Shown in pieces: positions 16,790 through 23,748 of a stretch of DNA of 25,860 nt. The notes below the pieces were generated by a model, which worked only from the letters and a program-made list of their open reading frames with translations, was not told the DNA's origin and did not search any database. The translations under genes were made by a program, and so were the position numbers. Source of the DNA: DASCOT01 sp036012155 (lineage in GTDB: Bacteria; Acidobacteriota; UBA890; WLXD01); assembly GCA_036012155.1 (NCBI GenBank), contig DASCOT010000115.1, positions 1-25,860 of the forward strand. Reading direction: 5' to 3'. Each line of letters begins with the position of its first letter. Positions within the stretch are counted from its first letter, which is position 1.

Positions 16790-19204
16790 CTATAGGTGAG
16801 CGGTAGGTTGGCGGAACGGCGCCGGAATGTCTTCGAGCTCAGCCATGATCATCTCGGTAGTAATCGGCGTTCGGTTGAAGGCGGCCGCCCCGAGCGCATC
16901 TTGGATGGCGCAAGCGACCGCGCCGGCGCCGGCGCCGACGGGGGGCTCGCCGATTCCCTTGCAGCCAACAGGATTGTAGGGATCGGGCTCGTTGACCGCC
17001 CCCCACTGCACGTCGAGCGGAATATCCAGCATCGTCGGTGGCTTCGCCATGTGGAAGCCCTTGGTGAAAGGCACGCCCCACTGCGAATCGTAGACCCATT
17101 TCTGGCTGCGGGCGATGCCGAATCCCTGAATGCTGCCGCCGTAGATCTGCGCGCCGAGGCTACGCGGATGCAGGATGGTCCCACAGTCCGTCGTGCCGAC
17201 GTACTCGACGATGTTGGTCTCGCCGGTCTCGACGTCGATCTCGACACGGGCGAAGCCGATGACCCACGAGTACGTCGAGCCCTCGCGGGGGAAATTGTCC
17301 TTGGCCACACCCATCAGACCCTGTCCCGCCAGCGCCGTCGCAGACTGAACGGTGAAGTCGTTGATGTCCTCGGGAAGCTCGTGCCCGTCGAACTCGCCGC
17401 CGAGCGCCACGGCGCGGCGCGCGGCGGCGGAGAAGGACATCGACCGTGATCGGTTGCCGCGCTGGAACACGCGGCCGCCGCCGACCTCGTAGTCGCCCGC
17501 CGAACCGCCGAGATCGCGTGCCGCGATCTCCTGCAGCTTGCGCCTGGCATCCAACCCGGCGGCGTAATTAGCGCGCGTGTGCGCATGGGCTGTCATGCTG
17601 CCGGCTTGAATAGAGCTGTACGGCATATTGCGAGCGGTGCTACCCCAGACGATTTCTACCTGTTCCCACGGCATGTCCAGGACCTCTGCAGCGGCACGGG
17701 CCGTGTCGGCGACCGAGTGCGTCCCGAGGTTGCCGATGCCCTGGTGGACGTGGAGCTTGCCGTCCTCTTTGAGGATGGCGATGCCGTCGTAGCCGATGCT
17801 GCCGCCGATGAACGGGCTTACCGACATCCCGACGCCGGTCACCTTGGTGCCGCTGCGTTGACCGCTCAGCTGGCTCTTCGCATCCCAGTCGAAGAGGTCG
17901 GCGCCCAGATCGATCGCTTCGCGAACGAAGGCGCTGGTCACTGCCGTCTGGTTTGGCCCGAACTTGGTGTCCTTGTCGGCGGCGTTGATGCGGCGCATCG
18001 CCACCCTGTCGACTCCGAGCTCGCGGGCAGCTCGATCCATCAGGGGCTCGAGCATGGCCACCACCTGTGCGCCGCCGGGGGCGCGCTGGGCCGATCGCGG
18101 CGGCGTGTTGGTAAGCACTGTGACGCCGCGAAAGCGCATGGTCAGGGGTGTATAAGCCAGCGCTCCGATCGAGCCGGCGGTGAACATATCGCCCTGACGA
18201 CCGTACGGCCCGTTGTCTTGCACGATGAACAGGTCGAGGGCAGTGAGCCGGCCATCGGCGCGCCAACCCATCCTGACCTGTGCCTGGAAGCCGCAGCGGG
18301 CGCGGCCGATGTAGTTCTCTTCGGCGCGGGTTACGCGGTAAAGGACCGGCTTGCCGGTCTTGCGTGCCAGCATTGCCGGAATCGGCATGTTGACGGTGCC
18401 GCCGATCTTGCTGCCGAAACCGCCGCCGCAGTACTCCGCGACGAACACGAGGTCGTCGGCGTCGATCCCTGCGCCACGCGCTGCGGCACCGGTAGTGCGC
18501 ATGGTGCTCTGCGTCGAGGCGTGCAGGTACAGCTTGCCATTCTGCCAGTACGCCATGCAGCTGCGCGGCTCGAGAGGATGGTGCGTCAACGACTGATGGA
18601 CGACGGTCTCGTCGAGGATGAAGTCGGCCTCCGCGAAGCCCTCTTCGAGATCGCCCATCTCCCACTCTGCATTGACCTCGCCCGTCGGGAGCTTACCGTC
18701 GTTCGTTTCGAACGCCTGGGCGTCCCACTTGATCGAACGCAGGAGCGTCTCGCCTTCCTCGCGCACGAACGAGTTGCCCCCGACCCGGGCATCCGGGCCG
18801 GCGGGACGCAGGCTATCGAGCGGGTCGACGACGAAGGGCAGCGGCTCGAAATCGACTTCGATACGTTCGATCGCATCGGCTGCCGTGGTCTCGTCGACCG
18901 CTGCCACTGCGAGGATGGCCTCGCCCTCGTACAGAGGTTCCATAGTGAGGGCGCGCTCGGCGTAGGGGTTGTCGGTGGCGGGAAGGTCTTCAGCGGTGAT
19001 CACGCCTTCCACACCGGGTATTCGCAGCGCGGCGCTCGCATCGATCCGCGTCACCCGAGCGTGGGGCATGGGGCTCGCAAGGATCTTGGCAAACAACATG
19101 CCTTCGGCACGGAAATCCTCCGCGAACCTCGCCTTGCCAGTGATCTTGGCGACCAGGTCAGGTGGGGCGATGTCCTCACCGATGAGCTTCCAGCGGCCTG
19201 CCAT
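16790..19204 (-). CDS. Molybdopterin-binding catalytic subunit, xanthine dehydrogenase family
   Basis: An 804-aa large subunit. The Aldehyde oxidase/xanthine dehydrogenase a/b hammerhead domain is at the N-terminus, then the Mo-cofactor domain with AEYCGGGFGSKIGG, RAPGGAQVVAMLEPLMD, QGIGNLGTHSVADTA and CKGIGEPPVGAGAGAVA; the Glu in GIGEPP (about 753) is the catalytic base of the family. The CO dehydrogenase signature with selanyl-cysteine is absent, so CO is not the likely substrate. The enzyme would hydroxylate a heterocycle or aldehyde, or reduce an acyl-CoA ring, but the sequence does not decide which. The ATG at 19204 overlaps the upstream TGA as TGATG; an in-frame ATG at 19288 would reach into the small-subunit gene and adds unconserved residues. 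There is no own signal peptide, so export would be by hitch-hiking on the Tat-signal subunit. Stop is TAG. Confidence 0.92.
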   Translation of the reverse strand: MAGRWKLIGEDIAPPDLVAKITGKARFAEDFRAEGMLFAKILASPMPHARVTRIDASAALRIPGVEGVITAEDLPATDNPYAERALTMEPLYEGEAILAVAAVDETTAADAIERIEVDFEPLPFVVDPLDSLRPAGPDARVGGNSFVREEGETLLRSIKWDAQAFETNDGKLPTGEVNAEWEMGDLEEGFAEADFILDETVVHQSLTHHPLEPRSCMAYWQNGKLYLHASTQSTMRTTGAAARGAGIDADDLVFVAEYCGGGFGSKIGGTVNMPIPAMLARKTGKPVLYRVTRAEENYIGRARCGFQAQVRMGWRADGRLTALDLFIVQDNGPYGRQGDMFTAGSIGALAYTPLTMRFRGVTVLTNTPPRSAQRAPGGAQVVAMLEPLMDRAARELGVDRVAMRRINAADKDTKFGPNQTAVTSAFVREAIDLGADLFDWDAKSQLSGQRSGTKVTGVGMSVSPFIGGSIGYDGIAILKEDGKLHVHQGIGNLGTHSVADTARAAAEVLDMPWEQVEIVWGSTARNMPYSSIQAGSMTAHAHTRANYAAGLDARRKLQEIAARDLGGSAGDYEVGGGRVFQRGNRSRSMSFSAAARRAVALGGEFDGHELPEDINDFTVQSATALAGQGLMGVAKDNFPREGSTYSWVIGFARVEIDVETGETNIVEYVGTTDCGTILHPRSLGAQIYGGSIQGFGIARSQKWVYDSQWGVPFTKGFHMAKPPTMLDIPLDVQWGAVNEPDPYNPVGCKGIGEPPVGAGAGAVACAIQDALGAAAFNRTPITTEMIMAELEDIPAPFRQPTAHL

Positions 19205-19851
19205 CAGTCGGCCTCCGCCGGAACGCCGTCGCGGGTATAGCGAGCGGCCTCCATGGCGCAATCGAGGATCTTGTGGTAATCGCAACACCGGCAGAGGTTG
19301 CCGGACAGGGCGTGGGCCGCCTCCTCGCGGCTCGGGGCCGGGTTCTCGTCAACCATCTCCACCATGCTCATGATGAACCCGGGGGCGCAGAACGCGCACT
19401 GGAAGCCGCCGCCGTCGACGACCGCCTGCTGCACCGGGTGAAGCTCACCGGAGGCGCTGGCAAGCCCTTCGATCGACACCACCTCGCGCCCGCGGACACT
19501 GTGGGTGAGGACCGAGCACGAATAGTGGGACACGCCGTCGAGCAGCACGGTGCAGGCGCCGCATTCGGCGCGGTCGCACCCGAGCTTGGTGCCGGTGAGC
19601 CCGAGCTTGTAGCGCAGGGTCATGGCGAGTGTTTCCTGCGGCAGGATATCGACCCGTCGCTGCTGACCATTGACGGTCAGCGTTACGAGACGCTCAACGG
19701 CGCCCGCAGCGCCCTGCGCGGTGGCAGTTCCGGCGCCACGGAACAGATAGGCCGCGGATGACACCGCAGCACCGCTCGCGATCACTCCCTTTATGAAGTT
19801 CCTCCGGGAAACGGCCGGATCGGCGTCGGTGATGATCTCCACCTCAGACAT
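19204..19851 (-). CDS. Tat-exported [2Fe-2S] subunit of the Mo-hydroxylase
   Basis: A 215-aa small subunit, about 50 residues longer than cytoplasmic homologues because of a Tat signal: SRRNFIKG at 15-22, a hydrophobic stretch and an AxA-like region (TATAQGA). The plant-type [2Fe-2S] domain shows CDRAECGACTVLLDG and a further Cys (HYSC). The helical C-terminal [2Fe-2S] domain shows QCAFCAPG and LSGNLCRCCDYHKIL. It is the first gene of the Mo-enzyme operon (small-large-FAD-cytochrome b). The ribosome-binding site GAGGTG, 7 bases before the ATG, lies inside a perfect inverted repeat (see 19859-19905). Periplasmic Mo-hydroxylases with Tat-signal small subunits are known (PaoABC type), but a neighbouring FdnI-like cytochrome b is less common, to my knowledge. 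Confidence 0.92.
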   Translation of the reverse strand: MSEVEIITDADPAVSRRNFIKGVIASGAAVSSAAYLFRGAGTATAQGAAGAVERLVTLTVNGQQRRVDILPQETLAMTLRYKLGLTGTKLGCDRAECGACTVLLDGVSHYSCSVLTHSVRGREVVSIEGLASASGELHPVQQAVVDGGGFQCAFCAPGFIMSMVEMVDENPAPSREEAAHALSGNLCRCCDYHKILDCAMEAARYTRDGVPAEAD

Positions 19852-19858
19852 AGAAAGT

Positions 19859-19905
19859 CACCTCGTTGCAGCCAAACGCGTCCGCACCAACGACGCAACG
19901 AGGTG
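19859..19905 (-). promoter_or_regulatory. Leader hairpin covering the ribosome-binding site of the Mo-enzyme operon
   Basis: In the minus-strand transcript CACCTCGTTGC (19905-19895) and GCAACGAGGTG (19869-19859) form an 11-bp perfect stem around a 25-base loop. The 3' arm contains GAGGTG, which is the Shine-Dalgarno sequence 7 bases before the ATG at 19851. The structure could keep the start site closed until a ligand, protein or temperature change opens it. At DNA level the same dyad could be an operator. Confidence 0.55.
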
Positions 19906-19965
19906 TCGCGCAGCGGCGGGTCCGCATGTGGTTCGTTCGCAGCCGTCTCCTGGTACCTTCGGCCC

Positions 19966-19993
19966 ATAATGATCTAACAGGATTACGGTCGAA
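19966..19993 (-). promoter_or_regulatory. Possible sigma-70 promoter of the Mo-enzyme operon
   Basis: Minus strand: TTCGAC (19993-19988), 16-base spacer, CATTAT (19971-19966). It matches the consensus at four or five positions in each box and lies about 115 bases before the first ATG of the operon, which would leave a leader holding the hairpin. Weak evidence by itself. Confidence 0.28.
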
Positions 19994-20179
19994 ACACCAG
20001 AGGAGCGTCACAGAATATACTCGCCGCGCGGGTTGTTTGCCGTAATGTCCAGCTCTCCCTCCGGTATCGGCCACGTCAGAGTCGTCTGAGAGCGGTGTAG
20101 TCTCCGGCGGCGGAACCCGATCTTCAAGCGTAGGAACGACCAGCGTCGCAGGGCGCGGCCGAGCTCCGCCCACCTTCGG

Positions 20180-20673
20180 TTACTCGACGGTGAAGGTGAT
20201 CGTGCTGCAAAGGCCGGGCTCGTCGAGGGTGCGATGCTCGCCGTCGCCGATCTGCAGAGCAATCGTGTGCTCGCCTGGCCTCAGGTCTACATCGATCTCC
20301 ATCGAGCCATCACCGAAGTGGACCCAAGGGCTGGCTTTGGGAATGACCGTTCCGGCCGGCAGGCACTGCGTGTCGACGCCTATGTGCATGTGGCCCGCGC
20401 CGGGGTGGACGGTTTCGTCGCCGGCGGGCTCGATAATGTAGTTCTCGGCGCGAACACCAGGTGTACGGGTGCCTGGAGCGTAGCTCCACTGGCCGGTTCG
20501 GCAAAGAATGCGCGGGGGGCAGCGCTCGTTTCCTCGGTACCCAACGGCTCGGCGTTGTCGGCGGTACCGTCGTTGGTGCCGCCGCACGCGGCCAGGGTGA
20601 GAATCAGGAGCGGCAGCAGCGCCACCCCGACGGTCAAGTGGACGCGCACGTGACGGTCCTGTCTCGAGAACAT
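20180..20673 (-). pseudogene. DUF4399-type lipoprotein with a one-base frameshift
   Basis: The start is an ATG at 20673 with AGGAGG 5 bases upstream. Residues 1-33 form a lipoprotein signal with the lipobox LAAC. The frame then reads PRAFFAEPASGATLQAPVHLVF and loses similarity; the next frame continues AENYIIEPAGDETVHPGAG, HMHIGVD and HFGDGSMEIDVDLRPGEHTIALQIGDG, the rest of a DUF4399 domain, to TAA at 20180. Adding one base near 20446-20452, so that TTCGCGCC becomes TTCGGCGCC, restores the continuous reading HLVFGAENY. About 164 residues would result. Function of DUF4399 proteins is unknown; they are small exported beta proteins with a conserved G.GH.H..(I/V)D stretch. The lesion could be real decay or a sequencing deletion. 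Strong SD and intact remainder favour a recent or artefactual change. Confidence 0.75.
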
Positions 20674-20978
20674 CGAACCTCCTGCAGTATCGATAACCCG
20701 ACCACGCGGGTTCGGCAGCGAGCAACGGAAAGCGAACCATCGAGGCAACCTTGACCCGCGAGTCCCCGGAAGCTCATCGTCACGATACACGCTGTATTTT
20801 CCGATGTTTAGCTCCTGATTTCCGGAGTCGGGCTGATGGAGATGTTGGGCGCGCGCGCCTCGGTCGACTCGTCGACCGAACTATTTCGCCGTAGGCACGT
20901 TAGTGCTGATGAGAATCGCTGGCATCGGTCGGCGGTGGCGAAACGTGGCGTCGTTGTCGGACGAGCAATGGAAGGTGT
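20674..20978. other. Divergent intergenic region between the DUF4399-type and sigma-factor genes
   Basis: 305 bases that must carry promoters for both directions. Visible are a 20-bp palindrome at 20860-20879 and a small dyad ATACA-CGC-TGTAT at 20785-20797 followed by TTTT. I do not see a convincing -35/-10 pair or a further gene. Confidence 0.5.
20860..20879. promoter_or_regulatory. 20-bp perfect palindrome upstream of the sigma-factor gene
   Basis: TCGGTCGAC-TC-GTCGACCGA has two 9-bp perfect arms with a 2-base centre, 99 bases before the sigma-factor start. This shape is typical of an operator for a dimeric regulator; no T-run follows, so a terminator is unlikely. Confidence 0.4.
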
Positions 20979-21542
20979 GTGGTGGAGCTCCAGACGCTGC
21001 TGAGTCGGTGCCGCGCGGGTGACGAGATTGCCTGGGAAGCGCTCGTGCGTCGCTACCAAGGACGGGTGTTCGCCGTGGCACACCACTACCTCCGCGACCC
21101 CGAGGAGGCCCGCGACGTTGCACAGGAGACGTTCGTGCACATCTATAAGGGGCTCTCGAGCTTCAACCGGGGCGGCAGCTTCCTGGCCTGGGCGGTGAGG
21201 ATCGCACGCAATGCCAGCATCGATCGTCTGCGGTACCTCAAGGCGCGACCGGCGTTGGGCGGAGCGTTGGTCGACGATGAGTTGGCGGGGCCCGACTCGG
21301 CTCCCGGACCGGAAGCCAGCAGTATCAGCGGTGAGCGACGCCACGTCATGCGGCGAGCGATCGATCAGATGAGCCCAATCAATCGGGAGATGATTCTCCT
21401 CAAGGAGATTCAGGGGCTCAAGCAGCGCGAGATATCCGACCTGTTGTCGATTCCGCTCGGTACCGTCAAGGCGCGCGCCAATCGAGCCCGCCTCGAGCTC
21501 GCCCGGCGAGTGCTCGAGCTCGACCCTTCGTTCGGAATCTGA
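20979..21542 (+). CDS. ECF-type (sigma-70 family) RNA polymerase sigma factor
   Basis: A 187-aa sigma factor with region 2 (LVRRYQGRVFAVAHHYLRDPEEARDVAQETF, then SFLAWAVRIARNASIDRLR, residues about 22-85) and region 4 (MSPINREMILLKEIQGLKQREISDLLSIPLGTVKARANRARLEL, about 130-175) including the helix-turn-helix. The Gly/Asp/Ser-rich linker between them is usual. It would direct RNA polymerase to promoters of an envelope or stress regulon, held inactive by the membrane anti-sigma factor encoded 3 bases downstream. The start is one of two adjacent GTG codons (20979 or 20982) with GGAAGG upstream. Target promoters are unknown; the palindrome at 20860 may take part in its own control. Confidence 0.9.
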   Translation: MVELQTLLSRCRAGDEIAWEALVRRYQGRVFAVAHHYLRDPEEARDVAQETFVHIYKGLSSFNRGGSFLAWAVRIARNASIDRLRYLKARPALGGALVDDELAGPDSAPGPEASSISGERRHVMRRAIDQMSPINREMILLKEIQGLKQREISDLLSIPLGTVKARANRARLELARRVLELDPSFGI

Positions 21543-21545
21543 CCG

Positions 21546-22439
21546 ATGGACTGTCCGCGGTTCGAGGCGGCGTTGATCGAGCAGCTCGAGGGAGCTCTGA
21601 GCCCTGTCGACAGAGAGACGATGCGCGCCCATGTGGCCGACTGCGAAGCGTGCCGTGCTCTGCAGACGGTGGTCATAGAGGACGGGACGTCGATCGTCGA
21701 GCCGGCCGACCTGACGTCATCAATTCTCGCGGTCACGAGCGGCCCTGTGTGCGCTCGTGTCCAGGAGCTGAGCAGCGAGCGTGCCGGCGCAACCTTGAGT
21801 GAGGTGGACGAGGCGCTGGATTTACACCTCGGTTGCTGCCCGCAATGCAGCGCCCTGGCCCGGGCGCTCGAGCGCCTTCGGCTCGAGTTGCCCAGATTGG
21901 TGGAATCCGAGCCGGAAGACGGCTTCGTCGACGGTGTGTTGGCCGTGACTACGCACGCTCCACAGCGCCGGTCGCCGTGGGAGCGCTTTGCGCGCCGGCC
22001 GCGGTTGGCGCTGGAAGGGGCGTACGCCGGGACGTTGGCGCTGTTCTTGGTGGTCGGGTTCCCTGGTGCCCCACTCGGCGAGGTGGCGCCGCGACTGCTG
22101 AGCGAGCTCGGTCGGCAGCGCATCGAGGTGCAACACGCCGTGGCTAACGGCGCCTCATGGCTCCACAGCGCCGGCCGCCGCACGTTGACAGAGACTGCGC
22201 AGCGGTTCGCCGCCCATGCCGACATCTGTGAACCGCGGGGAATCCCCAGAGAGCACCTGAGCGATATCACAGAGTGCTGGCGTCGAGCCGGCGAAGAACG
22301 GATCGCCACGTCTTGGCGAGTTCACGTCAAACCCGTCATCGACTCGATCGATAGCCTGCGTCGCTGGGCGCGAGTGCTTTTCGACAGTGGTGACCAGGCA
22401 AGAGAGCAGAATGATGGAACAACCCGCACCTTCCTTTGA
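21546..22439 (+). CDS. Membrane anti-sigma factor with two zinc-finger (zf-HC2-like) repeats
   Basis: A 297-aa protein directly downstream of the sigma factor (3-base gap). Residues 3-36 carry Cys3, His29, Cys33, Cys36 (HVADCEAC) and residues 69-101 repeat the pattern with Cys69, His94, Cys98, Cys101 (HLGCCPQC), so two anti-sigma zinc domains stand in tandem; single copies are usual. One membrane span is predicted around 160-176 (YAGTLALFLVVGFPG), leaving about 120 residues outside with a helical, Arg/Glu-rich sequence. The cytoplasmic zinc part should bind the sigma factor and the outer part may sense a signal. The last 29 bases overlap the next gene, so the three are co-translated. No homology found for the external part. 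Confidence 0.85.
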   Translation: MDCPRFEAALIEQLEGALSPVDRETMRAHVADCEACRALQTVVIEDGTSIVEPADLTSSILAVTSGPVCARVQELSSERAGATLSEVDEALDLHLGCCPQCSALARALERLRLELPRLVESEPEDGFVDGVLAVTTHAPQRRSPWERFARRPRLALEGAYAGTLALFLVVGFPGAPLGEVAPRLLSELGRQRIEVQHAVANGASWLHSAGRRTLTETAQRFAAHADICEPRGIPREHLSDITECWRRAGEERIATSWRVHVKPVIDSIDSLRRWARVLFDSGDQAREQNDGTTRTFL

Positions 22440-22947
22440 GCCACGACAGCTCTTCGATCCTCGGCAGAAGTCACCACGCTTGGCGGCAATCCTCTCCGTT
22501 GCGCCCGGTCTTGGCCAGGTCTACGTGGGCTACTACACGCGCGGCTTCCTGCTGGGCGGCGTGTTTCTGATGCTGTTGATGGTGGCGAACAACGCCCCTT
22601 ACAGCCTCGAGCCAATTCCCGGAATGGCGACCTTCTTCTTCTGGTTGTTCAATGTCATCGATGCCGGTCGATTGGCGGCTCTGTACAACCACGCGGCGTC
22701 GGGCACGGAGCTGATTCAGATGCCCGAGAACTTCCAGATGCCGTCGACGGGTGGCTCGATCGTTGGTGGGGCCATCCTCGTGTTGTTCGGCGTCGTGGCC
22801 TTGTCGAACACATTACTTGGTTTGTCGCTCGATTGGATCGAGAGCTGGTGGCCGGTGTTTCCGCTGGCCGTCGGGGCGTATCTGTTGGCGAAGGGCATCC
22901 AGGATCATTCGAAAGTGGACCCCAGCCTGACTCGCAGTACCGGTTAA
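22411..22947 (+). CDS. Small membrane protein, TM2/DUF5668-like
   Basis: A 178-aa protein with about four hydrophobic segments. The first half has SPRLAAILSVAPGLGQVYVGYYTRGFLLGG, the G.GQ.Y.G......G pattern of TM2-like domains; the second half has GGAILVLFGVVALSNTLLGLSLDWIESWWPVFPLAVGAYLLAKGI, similar to the LiaI/LiaF-like (DUF5668) region. The ATG at 22411 overlaps the anti-sigma gene by 29 bases; a GTG at 22387 is an alternative start. It is probably part of the sensor or response of the ECF sigma system, with no known biochemical function. It ends convergent with the cold-shock gene. Confidence 0.8.
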   Translation: MMEQPAPSFEPRQLFDPRQKSPRLAAILSVAPGLGQVYVGYYTRGFLLGGVFLMLLMVANNAPYSLEPIPGMATFFFWLFNVIDAGRLAALYNHAASGTELIQMPENFQMPSTGGSIVGGAILVLFGVVALSNTLLGLSLDWIESWWPVFPLAVGAYLLAKGIQDHSKVDPSLTRSTG

Positions 22948-22964
22948 CCGGGTCTGAAGGCCCG

Positions 22965-23008
22965 AAAAAAACGGCACCGCCCCGCGCGAAAGCGGGTACG
23001 GCGCCGTT
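22965..23008 (-). terminator. Intrinsic terminator of the cold-shock gene
   Basis: Minus strand: AACGGCGCCG... and ...CGGTGCCGTT make a long GC-rich stem with a nested CCCGC/GCGGG, followed at once by seven or more T. It lies 50 bases after the cold-shock stop. A textbook Rho-independent terminator. Confidence 0.88.
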
Positions 23009-23057
23009 GTACTTCAGCTGTTCCGGACCGGGTCGGCCCGAGACAGCGGCAGGCTAT

Positions 23058-23258
23058 TTACAGAACGCGGACGTTCGCAGCCTGCAGCCCCTTGGGGCCT
23101 TGCTGGATGTCGAACTCGACCTTCTGGTTCTCCATGAGGGTCCGGTGCCCTTCCATGGTGATCGCGGTCTGGTGGACGAAGACGTCTTCGCCGCCCTCCT
23201 GCGCGATGAACCCAAAGCCCTTGGTGTCGTTGAACCACTTGACGGTGCCTACGGCCAT
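23058..23258 (-). CDS. CspA-family cold-shock protein
   Basis: A 66-aa single cold-shock domain. The RNA-binding motifs RNP1 (KGFGFI, 13-18) and RNP2 (VFVHQ, 26-30) and the opening GTVKWFNDTKG are clear. It binds single-stranded RNA and DNA and melts mRNA structure. AAGGAAGAG about 6 bases before the ATG is a good ribosome-binding site, and a strong terminator follows, so it is transcribed alone. Position 30 after VFVH is Gln where Ser/Thr is usual. Confidence 0.95.
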   Translation of the reverse strand: MAVGTVKWFNDTKGFGFIAQEGGEDVFVHQTAITMEGHRTLMENQKVEFDIQQGPKGLQAANVRVL

Positions 23259-23748
23259 TGCTGCTCTTCCTTACAATTGCGAATGCTGCTGGATACGGGT
23301 GTGGCGCCGACCATCGGCACTGTTCGCTTAACTTGTAGCAAGCGAGCTGAGAATCACTCGCCGTCCATCACAGCTTCGACGTGTGCTCATAGAGTACCAG
23401 TGAAATGCCGCTGCGTTTCGACCGTCGCCACAAAAAGGCGTAGAAGTCGGCGCGGCCACGCCAGTCGCCGACCCCAGGGGAGCTTGCCCGACGAGGGCTA
23501 TTTCTTGCGGTCGAGGCGCGTTCGCCGCGGTTATCACACGCACCCCTTCGATCTGCAGAGCGGCTGTAAGATTCTGAAGGTTCGGCTCGCCGACGCTGCG
23601 TCGCACGAATCATCAACCGCTAACCGGCGGGCGCATTCGCCTACGGCTGTCGGTAGCGGCCGATAGCGGGCACAATCAAACAGCGCGCGCTGCCAAGGCG
23701 GCTCTAGGGCGCAGCGCGTGTTCACGAAAGGTCGTAAGGGCGGTTCTC
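23259..23748. other. Intergenic region, no recognised gene
   Basis: 490 bases between the divergent cold-shock and channel genes. Both promoters should lie here. Short open frames exist on both strands but show no family resemblance and mutually overlap. A 7-bp hairpin (GTCGGCG at 23446-23452 with CGCCGAC at 23466-23472) is present. I see no tRNA and no clear promoter. Confidence 0.5.

Larger units (their letters stand above)
19852..20179. other. Intergenic region upstream of the Mo-enzyme operon
   Basis: 328 bases between the Tat-signal subunit and the DUF4399-type gene, both on the minus strand. It holds the ribosome-binding-site hairpin (19859-19905), the possible promoter (19966-19993), and a short dyad TCAGAGTCGTCTGA near 20077. 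No coding sequence with family resemblance is seen, although a minus-strand frame ending at 20008 reads WPIPEGELDITANNPRGEYIL, too short to assign. Confidence 0.5.

Noticed and set aside
17579..19240. Long plus-strand open frame of 553 codons opposite the Mo-cofactor subunit
   Set aside because: It is antisense to a well-conserved enzyme, its translation has no family features, and long antisense frames are expected in GC-rich genes.
20008..20090. Minus-strand fragment WPIPEGELDITANNPRGEYIL that faintly recalls SusD/RagB C-termini
   Set aside because: About 20 residues only, no upstream similarity, and it overlaps the end of another gene; too weak to call a gene remnant.
20808..21632. Minus-strand frame of 274 codons opposite the sigma factor
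   Set aside because: Antisense to a conserved sigma factor, no domain similarity.
22833..23666. Plus-strand open frame of 277 codons over the cold-shock gene
   Set aside because: It covers a clear cold-shock gene and its terminator on the other strand and has no recognisable domain.
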